Shown: in pieces, positions 32,079-40,730 of the stretch
Position numbering within the stretch: position 1 is the stretch's first letter
Layout: each line of letters begins with the position of its first letter
Assembly (NCBI GenBank): GCA_040756575.1
Contig: JBFLYP010000004.1
Coordinates: 74,895 to 138,894, forward strand
Direction of reading: 5' to 3'
Origin: DTYU01 sp040756575
GTDB lineage: Bacteria > Bacillota > Desulfotomaculia > Desulfotomaculales > Ammonificaceae
DNA length: 64,000 nucleotides
Notes under the pieces: generated by a model
What the model was told of the DNA's origin: nothing
Database searches by the model: none
Seen by the model: the letters and a program-made list of their open reading frames with translations, nothing else
Made by a program: the position numbers and the translations under genes

Positions 32079-34529
32079 TTGAAGGCAATCATCATGGCCG
32101 GCGGCGAGGGATCGCGGCTGCGCCCCTTGACCTGTAACCGGCCGAAGCCCATGGTTCCGGTAGTCAACAGGCCGATAATGGCTTATTGCGTTGACCTCCT
32201 GAGGAATCATGGGGTAAGAGAAATAGGAGTAACCCTTCGTTACCTTCCCGAGGTGATTCAAGAGTATTTTGGCAGCGGGCGGGATTTTAGTGTTAACATG
32301 CGGTATTTTGTCGAAGACAGCCCGCTCGGGACAGCCGGAAGTGTCAAAAACGCTTCTTCGTTTCTCGATCAGACCTTTATCGTGGTAAGCGGCGATGCGC
32401 TGACCGATGTTAACCTGTCTGAGGCTGTGGCATTCCACAAGAACAAGGGGGCTATAGCAACGATCGTCCTGACAAGGGTGGACTGCCCGCTCGAATACGG
32501 GGTAGTCATTACGGGTGAATCAGGGCGCATACGCCGCTTTTTGGAGAAGCCGGGGTGGGGTGAGGTCTTCAGTGATACCGTGAATACAGGAATCTATATC
32601 CTTGAACCCGAAGTCCTCGACTTTTTTAAAGCAGGAGAGCAATTCGATTTCAGTAAAGATTTGTTCCCGCTGCTGCTCCGCGAAAATATGCCGCTATACG
32701 GTGCAGTTCTCTGCGGGTACTGGTGCGATGTGGGAAGCCTGGAAGCGTATTTGCAGGCACACCAGGATGTTCTTTCCGGAAAGGTGAAGGTGCGTTTGCC
32801 GGGAAGAGAGGTAGCTCCGGGTGTCTGGGTAGAAGATGGTGCGGTTATAGACCCTACGGCCCGGCTTGAAGGTCCGCTGGTCGTGGGTGCGGATACTCTC
32901 GTTGGGCCCGGGGCGCTCATCGGGTCGTTTACGGTGATAGGAAGCGGGTGCACGGTTCAAGCGGGAGCAAGCATAAAACGGAGCGTGGTATGGAGCAACA
33001 GTTTTATCGGGAAAGGGGCAGCCATCAGGGGAGCCATATTAGGTAACCGGATACAGGTGCAGGCTTACGCGGGGGTATACGAAGGAGCAGTGGTGGGCGA
33101 CCACTCGGTAATCAAGGAACGAAGCCTGTTAAAGCCTCACGTTAAGCTCTGGCCGCACAAACTCGTTGAAATAGGGGCCACCGTGCATGAAAGCCTTGTG
33201 TGGTCCAACGGCCTCCGGAAGAACCTTTTTGGAACCGAAGGAGTAAGCGGGCTGGCAAACATTGAAATAACGCCGGAATTTGCTGCAAGATTAGGCGGCT
33301 GCTTTGGAGCTGCATTGGGGAAGGGATCAACTGTCGGTATTTCCAACGATGCGTACCCTGCTTCGGCCATGGTCAAATCTGCGCTTCTCGCAGGGTTGCA
33401 GTCTGTCGGGATCAGGGTTAAGGATTTCGGTTCCGGAACCACGCCCATGCACCGTTTTGCGGTGCGTAGTTTTGGCTGCAGCGGTGGCGTACATACCAAG
33501 TTTTCCACCCAGGATCCGGAAAAGATCAGGCTGGTCTTCACCGACGCTGAAGGCGGAGATATTTCAAGGGGCATGGAACGAAAGGTCGAGCAGGTTTATT
33601 GCCGGGAGGACTTCATGCGGGAGGTGGTTACAGGAATCGAACCGCCGGAGTACGTTCCTGCAGTAGCCGAGGCTTACCTGAACCACATCTGTGAGTATGC
33701 AGCGGAGACGTTGAAAGCGGCGGGGTTGAAATTAGTATTGCTGTATGATGAAGCAACCCTTCAACGGTTCATAGTGCCGCTGGTGCAAAAATTAGGGGTG
33801 ACCCTTTTCAGGTTCGAGGCGGAAACTTTGGCCAACCGGCCGCGATCTTGGCAGAGCTATCAGGAGATGCTGCCTGATCTCTGCAGGGAGGTTGTAGGCA
33901 AGGGAGCGGACGGCGGGGCGGTTATCGACGCCAATGCAGACCATATCGTTCTGATAGACGAAAAGGGCCGGGTAATCCAGGACGATTTGTTCACGGCGAT
34001 TTTGGCGCTGGTTGCCTTAAAGCAGAGGGGCGGACCTGTGGTAGTGCCGGTTACTGCGCCGCGGGCCATTGATGTACTGGCCGAGCGGTACCGAGCGGAG
34101 GTCGTTCGTACGAAAGCCGCCCGGCAGGACCTCTGGAAACGGGCGCTGCTGGCCGACGCGTACGAGACACTGCTTCATTTCGACGCTCTGGCTGCACTGG
34201 TCCGTGTCTTCTCATTTTTAACGGAACACGGGTTAAGTTTAAGTGACCTGGTTGACGAGGTGCCGGCCTTTTTCCTGGCGCGGAGGGAAGTACCGGTTTC
34301 CTGGGAGGCCAAGGGAAGGGTTATCAGAAGGCTTATTGAGGAAAAGCCGCAGCAACAGCTTGAACTGATCGACGGCGTGAAGGTCTTTCACCCTGACGGT
34401 TGGGCGCTCATCCTGCCGGACCCGGAAGAACCGGTCTGCAGGGTCTTCAGTGAGGGGGCCTCAATGGAGATCGCGGAGTCACTGACCGAGTTTTACACCC
34501 AGAAGATAAGAGAAATGCTTGGAGAGTAA
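32079..34529 (+). CDS. Nucleotidyltransferase/phosphomutase-like fusion (sugar-nucleotide synthesis)
   Basis: 816 residues from TTG 32079. The N-terminal nucleotidyltransferase has MAGGEGSRLRPLTCNRPKPM and VSGDALTDVN; left-handed beta-helix repeats follow (from about 250 to 370: VWVEDGAVIDPTARLEGPLV). The C-terminal 430 residues resemble phosphomannomutase/phosphoglucomutase. The phosphoserine loop TASHNP is not seen (FGCSGGVHTKFS stands there), so the mutase half may be inactive or regulatory. Related fusions are annotated as mannose-1-phosphate guanylyltransferase or glucose-1-phosphate nucleotidyltransferase. Here it probably feeds the adjacent glucan synthase. Confidence 0.85.
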   Translation: MKAIIMAGGEGSRLRPLTCNRPKPMVPVVNRPIMAYCVDLLRNHGVREIGVTLRYLPEVIQEYFGSGRDFSVNMRYFVEDSPLGTAGSVKNASSFLDQTFIVVSGDALTDVNLSEAVAFHKNKGAIATIVLTRVDCPLEYGVVITGESGRIRRFLEKPGWGEVFSDTVNTGIYILEPEVLDFFKAGEQFDFSKDLFPLLLRENMPLYGAVLCGYWCDVGSLEAYLQAHQDVLSGKVKVRLPGREVAPGVWVEDGAVIDPTARLEGPLVVGADTLVGPGALIGSFTVIGSGCTVQAGASIKRSVVWSNSFIGKGAAIRGAILGNRIQVQAYAGVYEGAVVGDHSVIKERSLLKPHVKLWPHKLVEIGATVHESLVWSNGLRKNLFGTEGVSGLANIEITPEFAARLGGCFGAALGKGSTVGISNDAYPASAMVKSALLAGLQSVGIRVKDFGSGTTPMHRFAVRSFGCSGGVHTKFSTQDPEKIRLVFTDAEGGDISRGMERKVEQVYCREDFMREVVTGIEPPEYVPAVAEAYLNHICEYAAETLKAAGLKLVLLYDEATLQRFIVPLVQKLGVTLFRFEAETLANRPRSWQSYQEMLPDLCREVVGKGADGGAVIDANADHIVLIDEKGRVIQDDLFTAILALVALKQRGGPVVVPVTAPRAIDVLAERYRAEVVRTKAARQDLWKRALLADAYETLLHFDALAALVRVFSFLTEHGLSLSDLVDEVPAFFLARREVPVSWEAKGRVIRRLIEEKPQQQLELIDGVKVFHPDGWALILPDPEEPVCRVFSEGASMEIAESLTEFYTQKIREMLGE

Positions 34530-34545
34530 ATCCTGTGAGTTGTAG

Positions 34546-34576
34546 AAGGGGCGGGAATCGAAACCAGCCCCTTTAA
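34546..34576. terminator. Shared terminator of convergent genes
   Basis: AAGGGGC (34546-34552) pairs with GCCCCTT (34567-34573) between the fusion gene (+) and the MFS gene (-). Confidence 0.6.
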
Positions 34577-34581
34577 TGTAA

Positions 34582-35838
34582 TCATTCCTCAGCGGCCGGG
34601 GGCTTGGGTAACAGCAGGGAACCCGCCATACCGAGGATTGAAACCGCAGCTGCGAGTACGTATGTCCAGGTAAACGTGCCGGAGAGGTCCGCCAGATAAC
34701 CGCCGGCGGCAGGGCCCAGGGCCTGGCCGATCCCGAAAAAAAGGGTAATAAAGCCGAGGCCTGCCGGGGCCAGCCGGCGGCCGAGGTAGTCGCCGGAGGC
34801 GGCGGCCATAATCGTAGGCACGCCAATCGAACTGAGCCCGAAAATAACTGCCGAAAGGTAGAGGGCGGGGGCAAATTTAAAGGAAGCAAAAAGCAAGTAT
34901 GAGACGGCGAGCGCAAGGTATACGAGCGCCGCACTGTGTCTCCGGCCCAGCCGGTCTGAAATGCACCCCCAAATGAGACCGCACAAGATGTTCAGCCCTC
35001 CCACAAGCGCCCACAGGCCGCTTGTCCGGGCGTCGCTCCACCCGATTTCGTTTTTCAGGTAAGCGGCAAAGAAGGTTATATAAATAACGTACGAAAAACC
35101 GAACATAAAGTACACTGCGCTGAAATGCCATGCCGTCTTGCTGCGGCAGATCAACCTCCACCCCGAGGGATCGCTGCCGCCCGCCTTACTGTCTTGTAAT
35201 TTATAAACCGGCAGCCTCTGCTCCCCGAATGGGCTGAGGCCTAAAGATTCCGGCCTGGGCCGTAGAAACGTAAAACAGACCACGCCGATAAAAAGGAGAA
35301 AACCGCCGAGGCAGTACCAGGCAAAACGCCACCCAAACGGGCCGTATCCTGCGATAATCCACGGCACGATAGCGGAGCCGAGCATTATGCCTGTCCCGGT
35401 ACCGCTTGAAACGATCCCGGTAGCGAGACCGCGGTAACGTGTGGCGAACCATACCGAACCGAGAGCCATTGCCGGAACGTAAGCTGCACCGTTGCCGATG
35501 CCGGTTAAAAGCCGCATCGCGAACGCCCATTCAAAGGATTGCGCCAAACCCGTAAGGAACAGGGTAAAGCTCATCAGAACGAGCGAGAGGCTGATAACGT
35601 AACGGCTGTTGTACTTCGAGGCAAGGAAACCGCCGGCAAACGCGGAAATAAGGTAACCGATGAAGTTACCGGTGCCGATAAGACCGGCCTGGGTATAGCT
35701 GAGCGCCAAACCTTCCTTCATCGGCGGGAGGATAAGGGTGTAGGCGAAGCGGCCAAAGCCGTGAGCGCCCAGGGTTGCAAGCATTCCCGTTAATGCTACG
35801 ATCCAACCGTAATGCAGTGCAGAACTCTTTCGGATCAT
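34582..35838 (-). CDS. MFS transporter, YbfB/YjiJ-like
   Basis: 418 residues, about 12 membrane segments. LGAHGFGRFAYTLILPPMKEGL, SYTQAGLIGTGNFIGYLI and a middle SDRLGRRHSAALVYLALA (MFS motif A between TM8 and 9 or 2 and 3) identify the family. It starts at ATG 35838. The only minus-strand gene of this segment, it stands alone with intergenic DNA behind its start. Substrate unknown; the group is often annotated as oxalate/formate or sugar transporter-like. Confidence 0.85.
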   Translation of the reverse strand: MIRKSSALHYGWIVALTGMLATLGAHGFGRFAYTLILPPMKEGLALSYTQAGLIGTGNFIGYLISAFAGGFLASKYNSRYVISLSLVLMSFTLFLTGLAQSFEWAFAMRLLTGIGNGAAYVPAMALGSVWFATRYRGLATGIVSSGTGTGIMLGSAIVPWIIAGYGPFGWRFAWYCLGGFLLFIGVVCFTFLRPRPESLGLSPFGEQRLPVYKLQDSKAGGSDPSGWRLICRSKTAWHFSAVYFMFGFSYVIYITFFAAYLKNEIGWSDARTSGLWALVGGLNILCGLIWGCISDRLGRRHSAALVYLALAVSYLLFASFKFAPALYLSAVIFGLSSIGVPTIMAAASGDYLGRRLAPAGLGFITLFFGIGQALGPAAGGYLADLSGTFTWTYVLAAAVSILGMAGSLLLPKPPAAEE

Positions 35839-36290
35839 TCAGCCTCCGGTGCGGGTCGCTGGCCGGGCGGGCGGCAGACCTCGGCCTCTTGAACCGCAAG
35901 CCAGGGGCCGCCTTTTGCCTGACACTCAGCTAACCATTATGGTTGAAAGATGCCTCTGCAACAGGGTTGCGCGAGGAAGCTGCTAAGAAATACTTATTTT
36001 GCTGTAAGGTGGCTGAAATAGCCTTCGACGCCGCGTATAAAACTCCTGCTCCACCAGCGTCCGAAAGTTTAGTTTTGCTCCGGTAAGTACGGCGCTTTAC
36101 CAAATATCGCAGGAATACCGGGAAGATTGACGAATTAAAACTACAGATTTCAGCATGAGAAATAAAGGTCCTTTCAATACCCCTCTGTAAAGCCGGGAAG
36201 GCTGACGTCCTGGTCTCCGGAAGAGGCCGGGTTTCTTGCCCCGGGATGTTGCAAGGGCTTTAAGGTGCTTGGTTTAAAGGCGGTTGAAAC
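35839..36290. other. Divergent intergenic region
   Basis: About 450 bp between the MFS gene start and the YkgJ-like gene. Only short open frames, none with a binding site or recognisable product. It should hold promoters for both directions, but I see no strong consensus. Confidence 0.4.
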
Positions 36291-36965
36291 GTGCAAGACA
36301 CCGGACGAAAAAGTTGCATACGCTGCGGCACCTGCTGCCTCAAGGGCGGCCCGGTCCTGCACCGGGAGGACAAAAAAATTTTGCTGGAGGGGCACGCGGG
36401 GCACCGGCACCTCGTGACCATCAGGAAGGGTGAACCGGCCTTCGATCCGGTAGCCGGCAGCGTAAAACCTGCACCGCAGGAGCTGGTCAAGGTACGCGGT
36501 AAAGGGAAAGAATGGTCCTGCTGCTTTTTCGATGAGGAAAGCTCTTCGTGTACGATTTACGAGCAGCGCTTCCTCGAATGCCGCCTGTTAAAATGCTGGG
36601 ATACCGCCGCTCTCCTTTCGGTTATCGGCAAGGATACCATCACACGCGCCGACATCATCAACCCCGGCGATCCGATCCTGGAGGTGATTGCGTTGCACGA
36701 GCGGGAATGTCCAGGCGAGCAGGTGGAAGAATTAGCTGCCGCGGTTTCCCGGAAAAGGTATAAGGCAGAAGCCCTGGCGGAACTCGGCGCGCTTGCCCGT
36801 AAAGATTTGGCCATCCGACTGTATGCCGTCTCCGAATTAGGATTGCGGGAGGAGTTCGAACTCTTTATTTTCGGCCGCCCCCTCTTCAAGGTCTTGCGCG
36901 CCTGCGGAATAACGGTTTTCTCCGCTCCGGATGAACTGGAAGTGCGGCCGGGATGGAAACTTTAA
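36291..36965 (+). CDS. YkgJ-family cysteine cluster protein
   Basis: 224 residues from GTG 36291. The N-terminal CIRCGTCCLKGG and later CCFFDEESSSCTIYE and RFLECRLLKC are the zinc- or iron-chelating cysteine clusters of the YkgJ (CxxCxxCC) family. The C-terminal 100 residues are helical and lack cysteines. Function in this family is mostly unknown. It is the first of three forward genes with short spacing. Confidence 0.85.
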   Translation: MQDTGRKSCIRCGTCCLKGGPVLHREDKKILLEGHAGHRHLVTIRKGEPAFDPVAGSVKPAPQELVKVRGKGKEWSCCFFDEESSSCTIYEQRFLECRLLKCWDTAALLSVIGKDTITRADIINPGDPILEVIALHERECPGEQVEELAAAVSRKRYKAEALAELGALARKDLAIRLYAVSELGLREEFELFIFGRPLFKVLRACGITVFSAPDELEVRPGWKL

Positions 36966-37008
36966 TGTGTAACGGTTCGGTTAAGCCGCTGGTGGGTTTA
37001 AGAAACCG

Positions 37009-37782
37009 ATGCTGCTGATAGTCAACGCCGACGATTTCGGTTACACGCCGGGGGTCAACCGCGGGATCGTTGCCGCCGCCCGGTGCGGGGTGGTGCGCAG
37101 TGTCAGCCTGCTGCCGAACCAGCCCGGAACGGCGGCAGCGCTCGCGCTGGTGCGGGAAGGTTTGTTAGCAGGAGTAGGGCTTGGTGTGCACCTTTGCCTG
37201 ACTAAAGGCCGACCGGTGAGCCCCCCGGCAGCGGTGCCGTCACTGGTCGGTCCGGGCGGGGCGTTTAAGAGCCGGCGGGAGCTTTCAGCCGCGCCGCTGG
37301 TGCAGCACGAGGTGGAAAGAGAGTTCTGCGTCCAAATACAGGTTCTTCAGTCGCGAGGGGCCAAGATAACGCATTTGGACACTCACCACCACATCCATGC
37401 CCACCCGGTTATCCTGGAGGCGCTTATCGCCGTGGCGAGGGACCGGCGCTTACCGGTTCGCCACCTCGATCCGGCGATGCGCGACCGGTTTCGCCGGGCT
37501 GGCATCGTTACTACCGAACATTTCTGCGGATCGTGGTTTGCGGTGCACGCTACGGCGGAAGCCTTCCGGGAATTTGTGGCGGAGGGTTTGCGCCGGGGTC
37601 TGCGCAGCATGGAACTGATGTCCCACCCGGGCCTGGCTGATTCTGAACTTCGGCGGCTGAGCGGTTACACGCGGGAAAGGGAGGCGGAATTGGCGGCGCT
37701 GTGCAACCCGGCGCTGCGGGAGTGGCTGGCAGAAAAGGGCGTACAGTTGGGTACATATGCCGAGTTGCCGGACGAAAGTTAG
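37009..37782 (+). CDS. ChbG/HpnK (YdjC)-family carbohydrate deacetylase
   Basis: 257 residues. NADDFGYTPGVNRGIV carries the catalytic DD; GVGLGVHLCLT and THLDTHHHIHAHP carry the metal-binding histidines; LMSHPG near the C-terminus completes the YdjC fold. It removes acetyl groups from N-acetylated sugars such as chitobiose-phosphate, or hopanoid sugars in HpnK. No hopanoid or chitin genes are near, so substrate is open. Confidence 0.88.
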   Translation: MLLIVNADDFGYTPGVNRGIVAAARCGVVRSVSLLPNQPGTAAALALVREGLLAGVGLGVHLCLTKGRPVSPPAAVPSLVGPGGAFKSRRELSAAPLVQHEVEREFCVQIQVLQSRGAKITHLDTHHHIHAHPVILEALIAVARDRRLPVRHLDPAMRDRFRRAGIVTTEHFCGSWFAVHATAEAFREFVAEGLRRGLRSMELMSHPGLADSELRRLSGYTREREAELAALCNPALREWLAEKGVQLGTYAELPDES

Positions 37783-37787
37783 CGGGG

Positions 37788-38690
37788 GTGATCGCGGTCG
37801 TGGCAGTGGTAGAGGAATTGATGACGCCGGATTACTGGGCCGGGGCCTGGGAGGAGGCAGCGAGGAACAGCCCTACAGGGCGGCGGCGGCGCGGTGAGGA
37901 AGAGGCGATCGCGCACTGGAACCGCCGGGCCGAGTCCTTTGTACGCAGCACGGCCGGCGCGGATGCGGTAAGAAAGCGGGAGGAGGTGCTGGCGTTGCTC
38001 CGGCAGGAAGGAGCGCTACGGCCGGGTGTCCGGGTGCTCGACATCGGAGCCGGTCCGGGAAATTTCGCCCTGCCGCTGGCCCGGGTTGCTGCTGAGGTGG
38101 TGGCGGTGGAACCTGCTGCCGCGATGCTCCGCATTTTGCGGGAAAGGGCGGCGCGTGAAGGGATCAGCAACATCACTTGTGTCCAGGCCACCTGGCAGGA
38201 GATCGACCTCGACGCAAGGGGCTGGCGCGGATCATTCGATCTGGTCTTTGCCTCGATGAGCCCGGGCGTGCAGAATGCCGCGATGCTCGAAAAGATGATG
38301 GCCGCCTCCCGGGACTTTTGCTACTACAGCTCCTTTGCGGGACCGCGATGGGATGTGGCCCGCGTGGAACTCTGGCGCCGGTTCTTCGGTGAGGACTTAA
38401 ACTCCGGCCGTTCAGAGATAGTTTTCCCGTTCATGTACCTGTACACCTCGGGATACCGGCCCCTGCTCCATTTCGGCAACGAGTACGTCCGGGCGGCGAA
38501 ACCGGTTGCGGCGGTCGTCGACGAGTTAGCGTTATTTTTTGAGCAGTATACCGACGTTACCCCCGCGGTGCGGGACACGATCGCCGCTTATGTTCAGGCG
38601 CGTGCTCAAGGGGGGATTTACCGCTGGGAACGAAGGATCTGTTCGGGGATGATGCTGTGGCGTGTTCGGCAGGAGGCCGCACTGCCCTAA
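37788..38690 (+). CDS. Class I SAM-dependent methyltransferase
   Basis: About 300 residues; GTG 37788 or GTG 37800 are possible starts behind GCGGGGGTGA. The earlier open frame overlaps the deacetylase and is unlikely. Motif I VLDIGAGPGNFALPLA, motif II VVAVEPAAAMLRILRE and motif IV DLVFASMSPGVQNAAM are clear. The LFFEQYTDVTPAVRD segment recalls methyltransferases found with metal or corrinoid genes, but the substrate cannot be assigned. Confidence 0.82.
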   Translation: MIAVVAVVEELMTPDYWAGAWEEAARNSPTGRRRRGEEEAIAHWNRRAESFVRSTAGADAVRKREEVLALLRQEGALRPGVRVLDIGAGPGNFALPLARVAAEVVAVEPAAAMLRILRERAAREGISNITCVQATWQEIDLDARGWRGSFDLVFASMSPGVQNAAMLEKMMAASRDFCYYSSFAGPRWDVARVELWRRFFGEDLNSGRSEIVFPFMYLYTSGYRPLLHFGNEYVRAAKPVAAVVDELALFFEQYTDVTPAVRDTIAAYVQARAQGGIYRWERRICSGMMLWRVRQEAALP

Positions 38691-38785
38691 ATCCACACAC
38701 TCCGGGGTTTCCGGATTGCCTTCGCGCCCGGTTTTTTTGAGCGGCGGGAGGAGTAATAAGGTCTTGCTGAAAAAGGGGTGGTGCC

Positions 38786-40129
38786 GTGGAATACCTTCTG
38801 ATCTTAGCGGCTTTCGCTGTGGGCTGCGTCCTGGCCTGGGCAATGGCGGGTTCACGGGCGCGGGCGGCCGAGAGCGTGGCGGCGGAGCTGCGGCAGCAGG
38901 TCCGGCAGCGCGAAGAGGCCGTCCAGCGGCTGCAGGCGGAGCTGGAGGGTGAGAGAACGGCGCGGGTCAAAGCGGAAACGCTGCTGAGCGAGGCGCAGAA
39001 AAGCGTGCAGGAGCAGAAGAAACTCCTGGAGGAAGCCTCTCAGAAATTGAGCGATACCTTCAACGCCCTTGCGGGCAGCGCCCTTAAGAGCAACAACCAG
39101 GCGTTCCTGGAACTCGCCAGGGAGGCGCTGCAGGCCGTTTTAGCGGAGGCGAAGGGCGATCTGGTGCAGCGCCAGCAGGCTGTGGAGGCGATGGTCCGGC
39201 CACTCGGGGAAGCACTGAAACAGTACGACGAAGCAGCCCGGAAGATGGAAGTTGCGCGGTCTCAGGCATATGCCGACTTGAAAAGTCACCTTGAGCAGTT
39301 GGGGAAGGCGCAGCAGCTTCTCCAAACTGAAACGCAAAAGCTCGTTACGGCCTTGCGGACTCCACGGGCCAGGGGCAGGTGGGGCGAAATCACCTTGCAG
39401 CGGGTGGTTGAAATGGCCGGGCTGTCGCAGTACTGCGACTTTAACACGCAGTTGACGCACGAGACCGAGGAAGGGCGCCGGCGCCCCGACCTTGTCGTCA
39501 ACCTTCCGAACGGAAGAAAAATCGTGGTTGACGCCAAAACGCCGCTGGATGCATACCTTGACGCGGTGGAAGCTGCGGAGGATAACCTCCGCAAAGACGC
39601 CCTCCTGCGCCACGCGCAGGCGGTACGGGCAAGCGTAGCCGGCCTAAGTACAAAGGAGTACCAAAGCCAGTTCCCGACCGGTATCGACTTCGTAGTGCTC
39701 TTTTTACCGGGAGAGCCGTTCTTCGCGGCAGCCGTCGAGCACGATCCGTCCCTGATAGAGGACGCGATACGCCGGCGGGTGCTTTTAGCCACGCCCATCA
39801 CACTGGTAGCCCTTCTTAAGGCGGTGGCCTACGGATGGCAGCAGCACCAGGCCACAGAAAACGCGACGCGCGTGATCGAAGCCGGTCGGCAACTGTTCGA
39901 ACGGGCGTGCATTTTCGCCGACCACCTGGCAGGCATCCGCAAAGGCCTCCTCAATGCCGTCAATTCCTACAACGATGCGGTGGGTTCCTGGCAGAGCCGG
40001 CTGGTGCCCGGTGCACGCCGGCTAAGGGAACTCGGGGCTGCGCCGGCGCAAAAAGAGCTGAAGGAGATAGACGAGGTAAACGTGCTGCCGCGGGAGGTGC
40101 CGCAGGTCGCCGCCGCGGAAGAAGTTTAA
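38786..40129 (+). CDS. rmuC: DNA recombination protein RmuC
   Basis: 447 residues from GTG 38786. One N-terminal membrane anchor (LLILAAFAVGCVLAWAMA), a long Glu/Gln/Arg coiled coil, then the PD-(D/E)XK-like nuclease core: RRPDLVVNLPNGRKIVVDAKTPLDAY. It limits inversions and supports genome stability. It marks the chromosomal side of the defence island boundary. Confidence 0.94.
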   Translation: MEYLLILAAFAVGCVLAWAMAGSRARAAESVAAELRQQVRQREEAVQRLQAELEGERTARVKAETLLSEAQKSVQEQKKLLEEASQKLSDTFNALAGSALKSNNQAFLELAREALQAVLAEAKGDLVQRQQAVEAMVRPLGEALKQYDEAARKMEVARSQAYADLKSHLEQLGKAQQLLQTETQKLVTALRTPRARGRWGEITLQRVVEMAGLSQYCDFNTQLTHETEEGRRRPDLVVNLPNGRKIVVDAKTPLDAYLDAVEAAEDNLRKDALLRHAQAVRASVAGLSTKEYQSQFPTGIDFVVLFLPGEPFFAAAVEHDPSLIEDAIRRRVLLATPITLVALLKAVAYGWQQHQATENATRVIEAGRQLFERACIFADHLAGIRKGLLNAVNSYNDAVGSWQSRLVPGARRLRELGAAPAQKELKEIDEVNVLPREVPQVAAAEEV

Positions 40130-40385
40130 CGGTTCCGCTGGTCGAAACTACTAAAGGCGGAAAAGTCGTATGTACAGTCGAAGCGTCTTGGGAAGCTATG
40201 AATTTATACCATAATTCGGACTTGACCGGTAACACCCACTATTGCATCGTGCCTGAGCTTCGTAGTGCAGCCGGCTCTTCGTTCCGGGAACCTTTTTTCG
40301 CCAACATTGCCCTTCCTGTAATTTATAACCTCCCCGGTGTTCATTAGCATAATCCTCTCCCAATCCGGCTGTCCGGACTCTGGTT

Positions 40386-40625
40386 CTGTTTGATGATGTA
40401 CCGGGCGGTGCCGGACATGTTCGGCGGATGGGACACCCGGAATCCTTGATGCGAATTCTCCAGGCAACGTTGGAGCGGTTGGAGCAGTATGAATGTGGAG
40501 GTGTTGAAGGTAATGCGAGTTGTTACGGGTGTCTCAGGCATTATCGCAACCAGTTCTGTCATGAGCTACTTAATCGGGGGTCAGTTATCAGCTTTTTACG
40601 CGGCGTTCTGCCTGATGGCCCTTAA
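40386..40625 (+). pseudogene. C-terminal remnant of a DUF1998 helicase-associated protein (DrmB/MrfB-like)
   Basis: The frame from CTG 40386 encodes LFDDVPGGAGHVRRM, then a helix ending QYECGG, SCYGCLRHYRNQFCHELLNR and a last helix to the stop at 40623. This is the end of the DUF1998 domain (DxxPGGxG and CYxCLRxYxNQ with zinc-type cysteines), found in DISARM DrmB and related helicase systems. The bulk of the gene is gone. It shows that another defence system once stood here. Confidence 0.72.
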
Positions 40626-40730
40626 GTAGTCTGAGTGCTCATAACACCTGCGATAGCCTTGACGCCACCCACGCGATGTTCTATGCTGATAGCAGAAGAA
40701 TCCTCTGTTGGCTGAAGATGGGGAACGAGA

